Source: Devosia lacusdianchii
Lineage (GTDB): Bacteria > Pseudomonadota > Alphaproteobacteria > Rhizobiales > Devosiaceae
Assembly (NCBI RefSeq): GCF_022429625.1
Contig: NZ_CP092483.1
Span: forward strand, 2,232,001-2,296,000
DNA: 64,000 bases
Reading direction: 5' to 3'
The notes under the pieces are model-generated. The model did no database searches. It saw only the letters and a program-made list of their open reading frames with translations, and was not told the DNA's origin. Positions 25,581 to 33,463 of the stretch are shown in pieces; the first letter of the stretch is position 1, and each line of letters starts with the position of its first letter. The position numbers and the translations under genes were made by a program.

Positions 25581-26141
25581 CTAGAAGCCTCGCTCCGCCC
25601 GCAACTGCGCAAAAGCCGAAGGCGCCTGCCGCCCCTGCCACGCCGCGATGATCCGCCCCACGTTTTCATCGGCATCTAGCTCGGACTGCACCTCGAAATC
25701 GTAGCGCATGTCGCGGTGTATCGTGTGGAAGTCCTGTTCGGCGCTCCCTGCCGGCCGGTCCTTGCGCGCTGCCTCGCGCCGGATCAGCTCCGGCAGGCTG
25801 CAATGCACGCCCACGAAGAACACATCGAACGGCGCGAACAGCACCGCCAGTTCTTCGAGCCAGCCCGGCGTGTCGAGTATGTGCTCGAGCACCAGATTGT
25901 TCCCGGCCCCGGCATAAGCCGCCAGCGAGCGATGAAACCCGTCGAAGAACGGTTTCCGCGCCTCGCGCCAGGCAAACTCGCGGCTTTTGAACCGCGCCAT
26001 CGGCAACACCCCGGAATCGCGCAAATGGTCGATCGAGATATGCCAGAACGGCTCGGGCAAACGAGCCTGCAGGCCGCGTGCGATGGTGGATTTGCCACTG
26101 CTCGACGCGCCGTGGACAAAGATGATCTTGGCTTCCGTCAC
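25581..26141 (-). CDS. chloramphenicol phosphotransferase-like kinase
   Basis: A 186-residue P-loop protein of the CPT-like family. Walker A is IFVHGASSSGKSTIARGLQ, and the HISIDHLRDSGVL segment follows as in CPT. NLVLEHILDTPGWLEELAVLFAPFDVFFVGVHCSLPELIRREAARKDRPAG then gives the Walker B-like and lid regions. Family members phosphorylate chloramphenicol or unknown small hydroxyl compounds; resistance should not be assumed from similarity. The GTG at 26141 follows the mgtE stop by one base, so translation is probably coupled to mgtE. The frame extends upstream only to a TTG inside mgtE. Confidence 0.8.
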   Translation of the reverse strand: MTEAKIIFVHGASSSGKSTIARGLQARLPEPFWHISIDHLRDSGVLPMARFKSREFAWREARKPFFDGFHRSLAAYAGAGNNLVLEHILDTPGWLEELAVLFAPFDVFFVGVHCSLPELIRREAARKDRPAGSAEQDFHTIHRDMRYDFEVQSELDADENVGRIIAAWQGRQAPSAFAQLRAERGF

Positions 26142-26142
26142 C

Positions 26143-27558
26143 TTAGAACAGCCCGAACCACAGCCCCGCAATGCCGAGGAAGGCGAAGAAGCCCACCATG
26201 TCGGTGACGGTGGTCACGAATACAGCGGACGCGATGGCCGGGTCGGCCTTGAACTTGTCGAGAGTGAGCGGGATAAGGATGCCGGCCGTGCCGGCCACCA
26301 CCAGGTTAATGATCATCGCCAGCGCAATGACGATGCCCAGTTGCATGTCGTTGAATCGCAGCCAGGTGATAATACCGATCAGTATGGCGAAAATCACGCC
26401 ATTGGCCCAGCCCACGACCATTTCACGCCCGATCAGCCGGCGCAGTCGCCGCCCGTCGAGTTCGCGCATGGCCAGCGCGCGCACGGTCACCGTCATGGTC
26501 TGGGTGCCGGCATTGCCGCCCATCGAGGCGACGATCGGCATCAGCACCGCCAGCGCCACCATCTGGTCGATCGTGGCGCCGAACAGGCCGATGACGAAGG
26601 ATACGGCCAGCGCGGTGAAAAGATTGACCACCAGCCACGGCACGCGGCTGCGCACGGTGTCGATGGTGGAGTCGGAAATATCCTCGTCGCCCACGCCGGC
26701 GAGCAGCTTGATATCCTCGTCGGCCTCCTCGTGGATCACGTCCACGATATCGTCGATGGTGAGCACGCCGACCAGCCGCTTGCTCTCGTCCACCACACCG
26801 ACTTCGACAAGGTCGTAGCGCTCGAAGTCGCGGGCCGCCTCTTCCTGGTCCTCGTCGGCGTCGACGAGCACGAAGTTGGTGTTCATCAGCGCTTCGATCG
26901 CCGTCGCGCGCTGCGAGCGCAGGAACCGGTCCAGCGGGATCGTCCCCAGCACCTGGTAGGATGCGTCGACCACGTAGATCTGGTAGAATTCGTCCGGCAG
27001 GTCCTTCTCGCGGCGCAGGTAGTCGATCGTCTGCCCCACCGTCCAGAATGGCGGAATGGCGATGAAGTCGGTTTGCATCCGCCGGCCAGCGGATTCTTCA
27101 GGAAAATCGAGGCTGCGCTTGAGGCTCAACCGCTCGAAGGTCGGCAGCTTGGCCAGAACCTCGTCGCGATCCTCCTGCTCCAGGTCTTCGAGAATGGCCA
27201 CGGCGTCGTCGCTATCGAGGCCGGTCACGCCGCGCGCGATTTCCGCATTGGGCAGCGCGTCCATAAGGTCGACGCGAACGCTTTCGTCGACCTCGGTCAG
27301 CGCCGAATAGTCGAACCGGTCGCCGAGCACGCGCACCAGTTCTACGCGCTCATCCGCGTCGAGCGATTCCAGCACGTCGCCCACGTCGGCCGCATGCAGC
27401 GGCTCCATGACCGTCGCGACGTCGTCGTTCCGTCCGGCAGCCAAATAGGCGCGCAGACGTTCAAGCCAGAGCGGACTGATGCGATCTTCGCTGTCGCGAA
27501 GCGCATTGGGATCAATCCCCGGAACAGCACCGGGCTCGGTCTCGACGTCTATGCTCAT
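26143..27558 (-). CDS. mgtE: magnesium transporter MgtE
   Basis: A 471-residue Mg2+ channel/transporter. The cytosolic MgtE-N superhelix occupies about 25-135 (MEPLHAADVGDVLESLDADERVELVRVLG). A CBS pair spans about 140-260 (VGQTIDYLRREKDLPDEFYQIYVVD; YDLVEVGVVDESKRLVGVLTIDDIVDVI). Five membrane helices follow, with the pore motif PIVASMGGNAGTQTMTVTVRALA. Mg2+ binding to the cytosolic part closes the pore. The ATG at 27558 has AAGGG seven bases upstream; a more distal in-frame ATG lacks it. The CPT-like gene follows one base after the stop. No magnesium riboswitch was recognised in the 133-bp spacer. Confidence 0.95.
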   Translation of the reverse strand: MSIDVETEPGAVPGIDPNALRDSEDRISPLWLERLRAYLAAGRNDDVATVMEPLHAADVGDVLESLDADERVELVRVLGDRFDYSALTEVDESVRVDLMDALPNAEIARGVTGLDSDDAVAILEDLEQEDRDEVLAKLPTFERLSLKRSLDFPEESAGRRMQTDFIAIPPFWTVGQTIDYLRREKDLPDEFYQIYVVDASYQVLGTIPLDRFLRSQRATAIEALMNTNFVLVDADEDQEEAARDFERYDLVEVGVVDESKRLVGVLTIDDIVDVIHEEADEDIKLLAGVGDEDISDSTIDTVRSRVPWLVVNLFTALAVSFVIGLFGATIDQMVALAVLMPIVASMGGNAGTQTMTVTVRALAMRELDGRRLRRLIGREMVVGWANGVIFAILIGIITWLRFNDMQLGIVIALAMIINLVVAGTAGILIPLTLDKFKADPAIASAVFVTTVTDMVGFFAFLGIAGLWFGLF

Positions 27559-27691
27559 TGGGAGCCCTTTGTGTGTCCGGGTTTCGGGGGCAATCAAGCT
27601 GTAGCCAATCGCTTGGCGATGCGCCAGACTAAGAAGCGCGATTTGAGGTGGTTACCCGGAAAACTTCGCAACCGTGTGGAGGATGCGAGCC

Positions 27692-28072
27692 ATGAGCGCC
27701 GATCCCGATCTCGACCAGGTGTTTACTCGCATCGAAACGCTCGCGGAGATACGCGGTCTGCCCGGCGTGTCCCGTTCGACCAGCTACGGCACGCCGGCCC
27801 TCAAGGTGAAGGACAAATCCTTCGTCCGCCTCAAGGATGCCCAGACCCTGGTGCTGCTCTGCCCGTCCGAGCAGAAGACACTGTTGATGGAGATCTCGCC
27901 CGATACCTATTTCGAGACCGACCACTATGTCGGCTGGCCCGCAGTACTCATCCGCCTTGCCGCCATAGCTGACGAGGAACTCGCGCTGCGTCTCGAGGAT
28001 GCCTGGCGCTTCAAGGCACCGAAAACCCTGGCCGCCCAGCGCCCTCTGGTCACGCCGGGATTGGACGACTAG
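27692..28072 (+). CDS. MmcQ/YjbR family DNA-binding-like protein
   Basis: A 126-residue MmcQ/YjbR (DUF419) protein. The family features are RSTSYGTPALKVKDKSFVRLKDAQTLVLLCP, EQKTLLMEISPDTYFETDHYVGWPAVLIRLAAI and a final LEDAWRFKAPKTL. The fold resembles double-wing DNA-binding or cyclin-like proteins, but a biochemical role is not established. GGAGG stands before the ATG at 27692; a GTG 18 bases earlier is in frame but less well placed. It is divergent from mgtE. Confidence 0.85.
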   Translation: MSADPDLDQVFTRIETLAEIRGLPGVSRSTSYGTPALKVKDKSFVRLKDAQTLVLLCPSEQKTLLMEISPDTYFETDHYVGWPAVLIRLAAIADEELALRLEDAWRFKAPKTLAAQRPLVTPGLDD

Positions 28073-28183
28073 CCAGCCGGCGTCCTCCGAAACTTCGCCT
28101 CCCCATCTTTGCCCCATTGCGACCCTAGCTTCACGGACGTTTGAAGACCGCAATAACGCAAAGAACCAAACCGAGGTAATCTC

Positions 28184-28366
28184 ATGTCGAAGACTTTGCT
28201 CGCCCCCGTCGCGATTGTTCTCGCCCTGGCGCTGGCCGCCTGTGGCGGCAGCGCTCCGGCCGATAGCGCGGACGCACCCCCTGCCGATTCTGCGGCTCCG
28301 GCCACCGACACCGCAGCCCCACCGGCAGATACCGCGGCCCCCGCGGCTCCAACGACCACTCCATAA
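28184..28366 (+). CDS. small Ala/Pro/Asp-rich lipoprotein
   Basis: A 60-residue lipoprotein precursor: MSKTLLAPVAIVLALALAACGG has a good lipobox (LAAC, Cys20), and the mature part is a low-complexity repeat of ADSA, PPAD and TAAP units. It will be anchored to a membrane as a short, disordered, acidic peptide. The DNA shows near-repeats that could expand or contract. It is followed at once by a bidirectional hairpin terminator. Function unknown; such small lipoproteins are common in the group. Confidence 0.7.
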   Translation: MSKTLLAPVAIVLALALAACGGSAPADSADAPPADSAAPATDTAAPPADTAAPAAPTTTP

Positions 28367-28368
28367 AC

Positions 28369-28396
28369 AAAAGGCCGTCCGAAAGGGCGGCCTTTT
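28369..28396. terminator. bidirectional terminator
   Basis: AAAAGGCCGTCC/GGGCGGCCTTTT with a GAAA loop and one wobble pair. A and T tails on either side serve the lipoprotein gene and the convergent DUF2188-like gene. Confidence 0.85.
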
Positions 28397-28414
28397 GCTG
28401 GGGGCGATGTGCCT

Positions 28415-28681
28415 TCAGGCGTCGCGTTCTCTCTCGATTTCGGTCGCCAGCTCGGCGCTCTCCGCCTCTGATATCGCTCCCGAGCCGGGGCGCCAGACCG
28501 TCTCGGTCTTCATCTCGCCATCGCGGACCAGAACCTCGACATCGTCCTCGCCCAACTCCCGAGCGGCCGCAATAGCAGCGGTGATGGCCGCTTTCTTGGA
28601 CGGGAAAGGCGCTTCGATCTCGCCTTTGTAGCTGAACTGCCAGGATTCCCGCTGCGAAACCACAAAGTGCCTGCTGCTCAT
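28415..28681 (-). CDS. DUF2188-like small protein
   Basis: An 88-residue protein: SSRHFVVSQRESWQFSYKGEIEAPFPSKKAAITAAIAAARELGEDDVEVLVRDGEMKTETVW. The HFVV, the W, the sequence of Lys/Ala helix and the VLVRDGxxxxETVW ending fit the DUF2188 family, a two-stranded/helix unit of unknown role. The ATG at 28681 has GGAGGTGG upstream, whereas the frame continues further without a ribosome site. It ends at a shared terminator with the convergent lipoprotein gene. Confidence 0.72.
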   Translation of the reverse strand: MSSRHFVVSQRESWQFSYKGEIEAPFPSKKAAITAAIAAARELGEDDVEVLVRDGEMKTETVWRPGSGAISEAESAELATEIERERDA

Positions 28682-28777
28682 AACCACCTCCGCACAAGAC
28701 AGTGCCAGCGGCCGATGGAACACCCCATCGCAAGAGTTCGCAAGGCCCATCAATGCTCGGCAACTGGCCCGAAAACG

Positions 28778-28812
28778 AAAAGCCGCGCAATCCCAGGGAT
28801 TGCACGGCTTTT
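28778..28812 (-). terminator. terminator after tRNA-Leu
   Basis: AAAAGCCGCGCAATCCC/GGGATTGCACGGCTTTT, a 17-bp stem with one mismatch, nine bases downstream of the tRNA 3' end on the minus strand, followed by CGTTTTC. Confidence 0.82.
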
Positions 28813-28820
28813 TCGATTAT

Positions 28821-28905
28821 TGGTGCGGTCGAGAAGACTCGAACTTCCACGTCTTGCGACACAGCGACCTCAACGCTGCGCGTCTACCAATTCCGCCACG
28901 ACCGC
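28821..28905 (-). tRNA. tRNA-Leu (anticodon GAG)
   Basis: An 85-nt class II tRNA with encoded CCA. The acceptor stem is GCGGTCG/CGACCGC, the D-arm contains GGAATTGGTAGACGC, the anticodon loop is TTGAGGT (GAG, reading CTC/CTT leucine codons), and a long variable arm precedes the AAGTTCGAGTCTT T-arm. The class II arm and G73-type discriminator position (A) fit leucine. A promoter lies 40 bp upstream and a terminator nine bases downstream. No integrase or att duplicate was seen at this tRNA. Confidence 0.95.
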
Positions 28906-28944
28906 ACGCTTGGTAGAGCCACGCCCGGGGGCGAAGCGAGTGGG

Positions 28945-28973
28945 GATGTAGCAAAGGTCTCCCACAACCTCAA
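28945..28973 (-). promoter_or_regulatory. probable tRNA-Leu promoter
   Basis: On the minus strand TTGAGG (28968-28973) and TACATC (28945-28950) are separated by 17 bases. The tRNA 5' end lies 40 bases after the -10 element. Confidence 0.5.
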
Positions 28974-29155
28974 GCGCTTAAATCGAGATTTCCCATTCGA
29001 TGGTCGGAAGGAGCACTAGGGACGTCGAGTTTCCGGTCAGGCCGAGTCAAAAGGCGTGGTGTGCGAGAACCGGAGCGGAGCGTGCCCAAGTACGTGAGGC
29101 CGGAAGCGCAGCACACCGCGTCTTGCAGGCCGGCATTACCGGAAAGGCGGTGCCC

Positions 29156-29389
29156 CTAGCCGCGGCGGAGAACCTTTTCGGTAATCTGCACGCGCAAATG
29201 CCCGTCTTCGACGCTGACTTCGCCATGCGCGATCAGCGTATTGTTGGCGTAGACGTTCAGCGGATCGTTCTCGTTCGCGTCCAGCTCGATCACCGCGCCG
29301 CGGCCCATGCGCAGCAAATGGTGGATCGGCATGGTCGTCGCGCCGAGTTCGACCGTGATGTCCACTTCAATATTGTCTAATGTGCTCAT
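29156..29389 (-). CDS. fliN: FliN-like flagellar motor switch protein (SpoA domain)
   Basis: A 77-residue single SpoA (FliM/FliN C-terminal) domain: NIEVDITVELGATTMPIHHLLRMGRGAVIELDANENDPLNVYANNTLIAHGEVSVEDGHLRVQITEKVL covers the full domain with no N-terminal extension. FliN forms the C-ring with FliM and FliG and interacts with the FliH export apparatus. It is shorter than most FliN proteins (about 90-130). No other flagellar gene is in the window, so it is separated from the main cluster. A type III secretion SpoA protein is less likely without companions. Confidence 0.82.
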   Translation of the reverse strand: MSTLDNIEVDITVELGATTMPIHHLLRMGRGAVIELDANENDPLNVYANNTLIAHGEVSVEDGHLRVQITEKVLRRG

Positions 29390-29464
29390 AGATAAGTCTG
29401 CAACCTCGGCCCGGCACGCAAGAGTGCGGCCGCTGAATCTCTCAAGGGTAACTGTCTGGCAAGC

Positions 29465-30229
29465 ATGGTTATGGAAGCGTTAACGCAAGAGCCGATCGGC
29501 TGCGAAACCAGTAACAAACTGGCACGGAGCGATCGCCGCCCGGTGCAGTGGATCATTTCATCCACCCCGGTGCCCTACCCCGTTGCCCTTGAGGCCATGC
29601 GGGCGCGTGCGGCCGCCATCGCGGCCGGCGAAGCCGAAGAGGCCATCTGGCTCATTGAGCACCCACCACTTTACACCGCTGGCACCTCGGCTGTGCCCGA
29701 GGACCTGCTGTCCGACCGCTTCCCGGTCTACGATGCCGGGCGCGGTGGCCAATACACCTATCACGGCCCCGGCCAGCGTGTGGCCTACGTCATGCTCGAC
29801 CTGACCCAGCGCGGCCGCGATATCCGCTGCCTGGTCCAGGGCCTCGAAGGCTGGGTGATTGACACGCTGGCGGCGCACAATGTCACCGGCGAACGTCGCG
29901 ACGGCCGCATCGGCGTCTGGGTACAGCGTCCGGACAAGGGCCCGCAGAAGGAAGACAAGATCGCCGCCATCGGCGTCCGGGTCTCCAAATGGGTCACCTT
30001 CCACGGCATTTCACTCAACGTTGCGCCAGACCTGACCCATTATGACGGCATCGTCCCCTGCGGCATCACCGACCAGGGCGTCACCAGCTTCGAGGATCTG
30101 GGGCAGCTCGTCTCCATGCCCGAAGTCGATTCGGTGCTGCGCGCCACCTTCGAACGCCGCTTCGGCCCCACCATTGCCGCAAGCGAGCAAGGCCTTGTCA
30201 GCACTGCCCCGCATGGCCAAGTTGCGTAA
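29465..30229 (+). CDS. lipB: lipoyl(octanoyl) transferase LipB
   Basis: A 254-residue octanoyltransferase that moves octanoate from acyl carrier protein to lipoyl domains. It shows [12 protein letters not shown] (93-104), the catalytic Lys165 ([19 protein letters not shown]) and the Cys199 nucleophile in IVPCGI. It has about 25 extra N-terminal residues. Two ATGs (29465 and 29471) are equally weak as starts, with AAGGG too distant. It lies 27 bp before the DUF4282 gene. Needed for pyruvate and 2-oxoglutarate dehydrogenase maturation. Confidence 0.95.
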   Translation: MVMEALTQEPIGCETSNKLARSDRRPVQWIISSTPVPYPVALEAMRARAAAIAAGEAEEAIWLIEHPPLYTAGTSAVPEDLLSDRFPVYDAGRGGQYTYHGPGQRVAYVMLDLTQRGRDIRCLVQGLEGWVIDTLAAHNVTGERRDGRIGVWVQRPDKGPQKEDKIAAIGVRVSKWVTFHGISLNVAPDLTHYDGIVPCGITDQGVTSFEDLGQLVSMPEVDSVLRATFERRFGPTIAASEQGLVSTAPHGQVA

Positions 30230-30256
30230 AGATCGAATCGCCCTCTGGAGGACGAC

Positions 30257-30790
30257 ATGACCCTGGATGACCTGAAGCGCCTTTTCACCCGGCAAACCCT
30301 GTTCCGGCTCGACGCCATCCTGTCGCCCAAGCTGGTGCCCATCCTCTATGCGCTCGGACTGGCGGGCATACTGCTCTGGGCCGTCAGCCACTTCTTCTGG
30401 AGTTTCGGCTTCGGCTTCGGCAACGGCCTCTGGGGCCTGCTCGAAATCGCCGTGTTCGGCCTGCTGTCGCTGGTAGCGTTGCGCATCACCTGCGAGGGTC
30501 TGCTGGTCTGGTTCAAGACCCACGAGCAGAGTGGTGAGACCGTCAATCGCTCGCGCTATTCGGCCTCGCTGCTCGATGAAGTCCGCGACGCCATCCGCGA
30601 CCTCGCCGAGGAAGGCAGCGACGGCGTCGACTATGCCGAGGCCGACGAATACATCACCCCTGCAACCGATCCGGCGCCATATGTCTCTCCATCTGGCGAA
30701 ACCATCCGCACTCCGGCCACCGGCCCCGGCGAAGTGTTCAAGCCCCGCCGCACCGCCCGCCGCACGCCTCCGCCCAAGGATGTGAGCTGA
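30257..30790 (+). CDS. DUF4282-like membrane protein
   Basis: A 177-residue protein with two membrane helices: LVPILYALGLAGILLWAVSHFFW and GLWGLLEIAVFGLLSLVALRITCEGLLVWF. The pattern FRLDAILSPKLVPILYALGL resembles the DUF4282 family of bacterial membrane proteins. The last 85 residues form an acidic then basic, Pro-rich cytosolic tail (VRDAIRDLAEEGSDGVDYAEAD to RRTARRTPPPKDVS). GGAGG stands before the ATG. A strong bidirectional terminator follows. Function unknown. Confidence 0.78.
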   Translation: MTLDDLKRLFTRQTLFRLDAILSPKLVPILYALGLAGILLWAVSHFFWSFGFGFGNGLWGLLEIAVFGLLSLVALRITCEGLLVWFKTHEQSGETVNRSRYSASLLDEVRDAIRDLAEEGSDGVDYAEADEYITPATDPAPYVSPSGETIRTPATGPGEVFKPRRTARRTPPPKDVS

Positions 30791-30840
30791 GCGTTCTGCG
30801 CCACACCCCATCCACCGCCACACCCAAACCACCTACAAAC

Positions 30841-30875
30841 AAAAAGGCCGCCGTGACATCCATCACGGCGGCCTT
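30841..30875. terminator. bidirectional terminator
   Basis: AAGGCCGCCGTGA/TCACGGCGGCCTT, a perfect 13-bp stem with a six-base loop and an A-rich 5' flank, between the DUF4282-like gene and the convergent DoxX gene. Confidence 0.85.
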
Positions 30876-30894
30876 CTCATTTCTGCGAACCAAT

Positions 30895-31272
30895 CTACTG
30901 CTTGTTGACGCTCCAGGCGCCCGGGCCGGCGAAGACCAGGTAAAGGAACACGAAGCAGAACAGGATGGCGGCGTCGCCACCATTGTTCACTGGGAAGGTG
31001 TTCATCGGCGCGTGGATCATCCAATAGGCCACAGCCATGGTGCCCGAGGCAATAAACGCTGCCGGACGGGTGAAGAACCCGACCAGGATCATTAGACCGG
31101 CGACGATCTCGATAATGCTGGCTGCGCCAAACATGCTTATCAGCGGCGGCTGCATGTCTGTGGCGGGGAAGCCCAGCAGCTTCTGCGTGCCGTGCGCAAT
31201 GAACAGCAGGGCGGTGACGATCCGCAGCACGGCGAGGGCCTGCGGCGCATAGGCGGAGAGACGATCGAACAT
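30895..31272 (-). CDS. DoxX family membrane protein
   Basis: A 125-residue DoxX protein with four helices: ALAVLRIVTALLFIAHGTQKLLGF, the second helix ISMFGAASIIEIVAGLMILVGFFTRPAAF, a third (GTMAVAYWMIHA) and a fourth (GGDAAILFCFVFLYLVFAGPG). The RxxxxxxFxxHGxxKLxGF opening and TRPAA motif are typical. Relatives have been linked to quinone-dependent or oxidative-stress processes. AAAGGAG lies eight bases before the ATG at 31272. The same frame continues open far upstream, but that extension is antisense to rimO and not coding. Confidence 0.9.
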   Translation of the reverse strand: MFDRLSAYAPQALAVLRIVTALLFIAHGTQKLLGFPATDMQPPLISMFGAASIIEIVAGLMILVGFFTRPAAFIASGTMAVAYWMIHAPMNTFPVNNGGDAAILFCFVFLYLVFAGPGAWSVNKQ

Positions 31273-31530
31273 GTTGTGTGCTCCTTTGAGCTTTGAGATC
31301 CGCGCCACCCCAACCGGCGCATCGGACAAAAGCCCACTAAAGCAATAGATTGCGGGCCAATACCGGACAAACAGCGGACGCACTGTTCGCCATTGTGAAC
31401 ATTCAAGTCTGCGTGTTCGCCATAATTGGAAGGCCTGCTTTGCCCCATGCGGGAGGCAGTCACATTGCGTAACCGTCAAACTTTCTGTATGACGCGCGCA
31501 ACAATTCCCACATCGGATATTTTCGCTCAC

Positions 31531-32862
31531 ATGAGCCAAGCGCCAAAAATTGGCCTCGTCAGCCTCGGCTGCCCCAAAGCCCTCGTCGATAGCGAACGCA
31601 TCATGTCGACGCTCCGGTCGCAGGGCTATTCGTTCAGCCGCGACTATGCCGGCGCCGATATCGTCCTCGTCAACACCTGCGGTTTCCTCGATTCTGCCAA
31701 GCAGGAATCGCTCGAAGCCATCGGCGAAGCCCTCAACGAGAACGGCCGGGTCATCGTCACCGGTTGCCTGGGCGTCGAAGAAGAACTGATCCGCAAGACC
31801 CATCCTTCCGTGCTCGCCATTTCCGGCCCGCATCAATACGAGAACGTCGTCAGCGCCGTTCACGAGCATCTGCCGCCGGTGCCGAACAAGTTCGTCGATC
31901 TCGTGCCCGAGACCGGCCTCAAGCTGACGCCGCGCCACTATGCCTATCTGAAGATTTCCGAAGGCTGCAACAATCGCTGCTCCTTCTGCATCATCCCCCA
32001 GATCCGCGGCGATCTCGCCTCCCGCCCCGCCGCGGGCGTCCTCGGCGAAGCCGAAGGCCTGATCCGCTCCGGCGTCAAGGAGCTGCTGGTCATCAGCCAG
32101 GACACGTCGGCCTATGGCGTCGACATCAAATATGCCGAGAGCAATTATCGCGGACGGCCGGTCAAGGCGAAGTTCTACGATCTCGCCAAGGAACTGGGCC
32201 AGCTCGGCGCCTGGGTGCGCCTGCACTATGTCTACCCCTACCCGCATGTCGACGCGGTGATGGAGCTGATGGCCGATGGCCTGGTGCTGCCCTACCTCGA
32301 CATCCCCTTCCAGCACGCCTCCCCGAAGGTGCTGAAGGCCATGCGCCGCCCGGCCCATCAGGAAAAGACCCTGAATCGAATTCTCGACTGGAAGCGCCAA
32401 GTCCCTGATCTGACTGTACGATCCAACTTCATCGTCGGCTTCCCCGGCGAGACCGAGGAAGATTTCGAGATGATGCTCGACTTCATCGAGGAAGCCGAGA
32501 TCGATCGCGCCGGCTGCTTCAAATACGAGCCCGTCACTGGCGCCCCGGCCAATGAGTTGGAAGGCATCGTCCCTGATGACGTCATGCAGGACCGCTTCGA
32601 GCGCCTGATGGAAGTCGCCCAGAACGTCTCCACCGGCCAACTCGCCAAGAAGGTCGGCCGCACCATTCAGGTCCTGGTCGACGACGTCCAGCCCGAAGCC
32701 AACAAGGCCATCGCCCGCTCCAAGTGGGACGCGCCCGAGATCGACGGCCAGGTCATCATCAGCAACGCCGATGGCATCAAGCCCGGCGACATGCTCGACG
32801 TCGTCGTCACCGACAGCGACGAATACGACCTGTTTGCCGAGCCCGCGAAGGCGCTGAACTAA
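31531..32862 (+). CDS. rimO: ribosomal protein S12 methylthiotransferase RimO
   Basis: A 443-residue radical-SAM methylthiotransferase acting on Asp of ribosomal protein S12. The N-terminal domain has cluster cysteines Cys14 (SLGC), Cys50 (VNTCGF) and Cys79 (VTGCLG). The radical-SAM cluster is GCNNRCSFC (Cys146, Cys150, Cys153), and a TRAM domain closes the protein. The ATG at 31531 begins [16 protein letters not shown]; upstream in-frame ATG 31489 is possible but lacks a ribosome site. A good terminator follows. Confidence 0.95.
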   Translation: MSQAPKIGLVSLGCPKALVDSERIMSTLRSQGYSFSRDYAGADIVLVNTCGFLDSAKQESLEAIGEALNENGRVIVTGCLGVEEELIRKTHPSVLAISGPHQYENVVSAVHEHLPPVPNKFVDLVPETGLKLTPRHYAYLKISEGCNNRCSFCIIPQIRGDLASRPAAGVLGEAEGLIRSGVKELLVISQDTSAYGVDIKYAESNYRGRPVKAKFYDLAKELGQLGAWVRLHYVYPYPHVDAVMELMADGLVLPYLDIPFQHASPKVLKAMRRPAHQEKTLNRILDWKRQVPDLTVRSNFIVGFPGETEEDFEMMLDFIEEAEIDRAGCFKYEPVTGAPANELEGIVPDDVMQDRFERLMEVAQNVSTGQLAKKVGRTIQVLVDDVQPEANKAIARSKWDAPEIDGQVIISNADGIKPGDMLDVVVTDSDEYDLFAEPAKALN

Positions 32863-32902
32863 GCGTTTCCAACGCCTTACGGCTATTTTCGGAATCATTT
32901 TG

Positions 32903-32926
32903 AAGGCGCCGCTCGCGGCGCCTTTT
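32903..32926 (+). terminator. rho-independent terminator of rimO
   Basis: AAGGCGCCG/CGGCGCCTT with a CTCG loop and TTTT, 40 bases after the rimO stop. Confidence 0.88.
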
Positions 32927-33010
32927 GCCTGTCCGGCCCTGCCATTTTGCATTCCACCGGACCTGTGACACGCTCCTCGTGTTGCGAGTCCATTTTGAGG
33001 AGAATGGAAT

Positions 33011-33262
33011 ATGGCTTTTGACGGCGTAGGTTGGCTGGCAGCCATCATCATCGGCGGTCTTGCCGGGTGGTTGGCCAGCATGTTCATGAATGCCGGTGGC
33101 GGCGTGCTCAAGAATGTTATTCTGGGTATCGTCGGCGCCGTCCTGGCGAGCCTGGTCTTCGGTCTGCTCGGCATCTCATTCGGCGGCTGGATTGGCTACC
33201 TGATTGCCGGCTTCATTGGCGCCTGCATTATCATCTTTGTCGGGCGCGCCGTAGCGCGTTAG
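33011..33262 (+). CDS. GlsB/YeaQ/YmgE family membrane protein
   Basis: An 83-residue transglycosylase-associated-type protein made of three short helices rich in Gly: AAIIIGGLAGWLASMFMNAGGG, VILGIVGAVLASLVFGLLGI and WIGYLIAGFIGACIIIFVGRAV. The pattern is typical of the GlsB/YeaQ/YmgE stress-associated family in the inner membrane. GAGGAG precedes the ATG. It has its own terminator and is monocistronic. Role not established. Confidence 0.9.
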   Translation: MAFDGVGWLAAIIIGGLAGWLASMFMNAGGGVLKNVILGIVGAVLASLVFGLLGISFGGWIGYLIAGFIGACIIIFVGRAVAR

Positions 33263-33267
33263 CGTGC

Positions 33268-33299
33268 CGGGCGGCCACCTCCACGTGGCCGCCCGTCTT
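33268..33299 (+). terminator. terminator of the GlsB-like gene
   Basis: CGGGCGGCCAC/GTGGCCGCCCG, a perfect 11-bp stem with a six-base loop, followed by TCTTC. Confidence 0.8.
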
Positions 33300-33463
33300 C
33301 GGAAACGAAATCGCGCCGCCGGGCTGGTTTAGGCAATCTCTTTTCGACCGCCCAGCCACCCGTAAATTACTCATCCGAAACAGTGCTTTACCGCTGGACG
33401 CCTGTAGAACTGCCATTGCATCTGACCACCAACGTCTCTTTCAATCGTTGGATACCAGCGTCA

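Noticed and set aside
25581..26141. Chloramphenicol resistance gene.
   Set aside because: The family resemblance is real, but CPT-like proteins are mostly of unknown substrate, and no resistance context exists.
27559..27691. Magnesium (M-box) riboswitch before mgtE.
   Set aside because: The spacer is too short, and no M-box core sequence was visible.
25987..27972. A 661-residue open frame on the plus strand.
   Set aside because: Antisense to mgtE and the CPT-like gene, then out of frame with the MmcQ-like gene; no domain.
28821..29155. Genomic-island insertion at tRNA-Leu.
   Set aside because: No integrase, no duplicated tRNA 3' end and no composition change was seen beside it.
31273..33174. 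A very long open frame on the minus strand continuing upstream from DoxX.
   Set aside because: It lies antisense to rimO, whose cluster cysteines and TRAM domain are unmistakable; its peptide is low-complexity His/Asp/Gly-rich shadow sequence.
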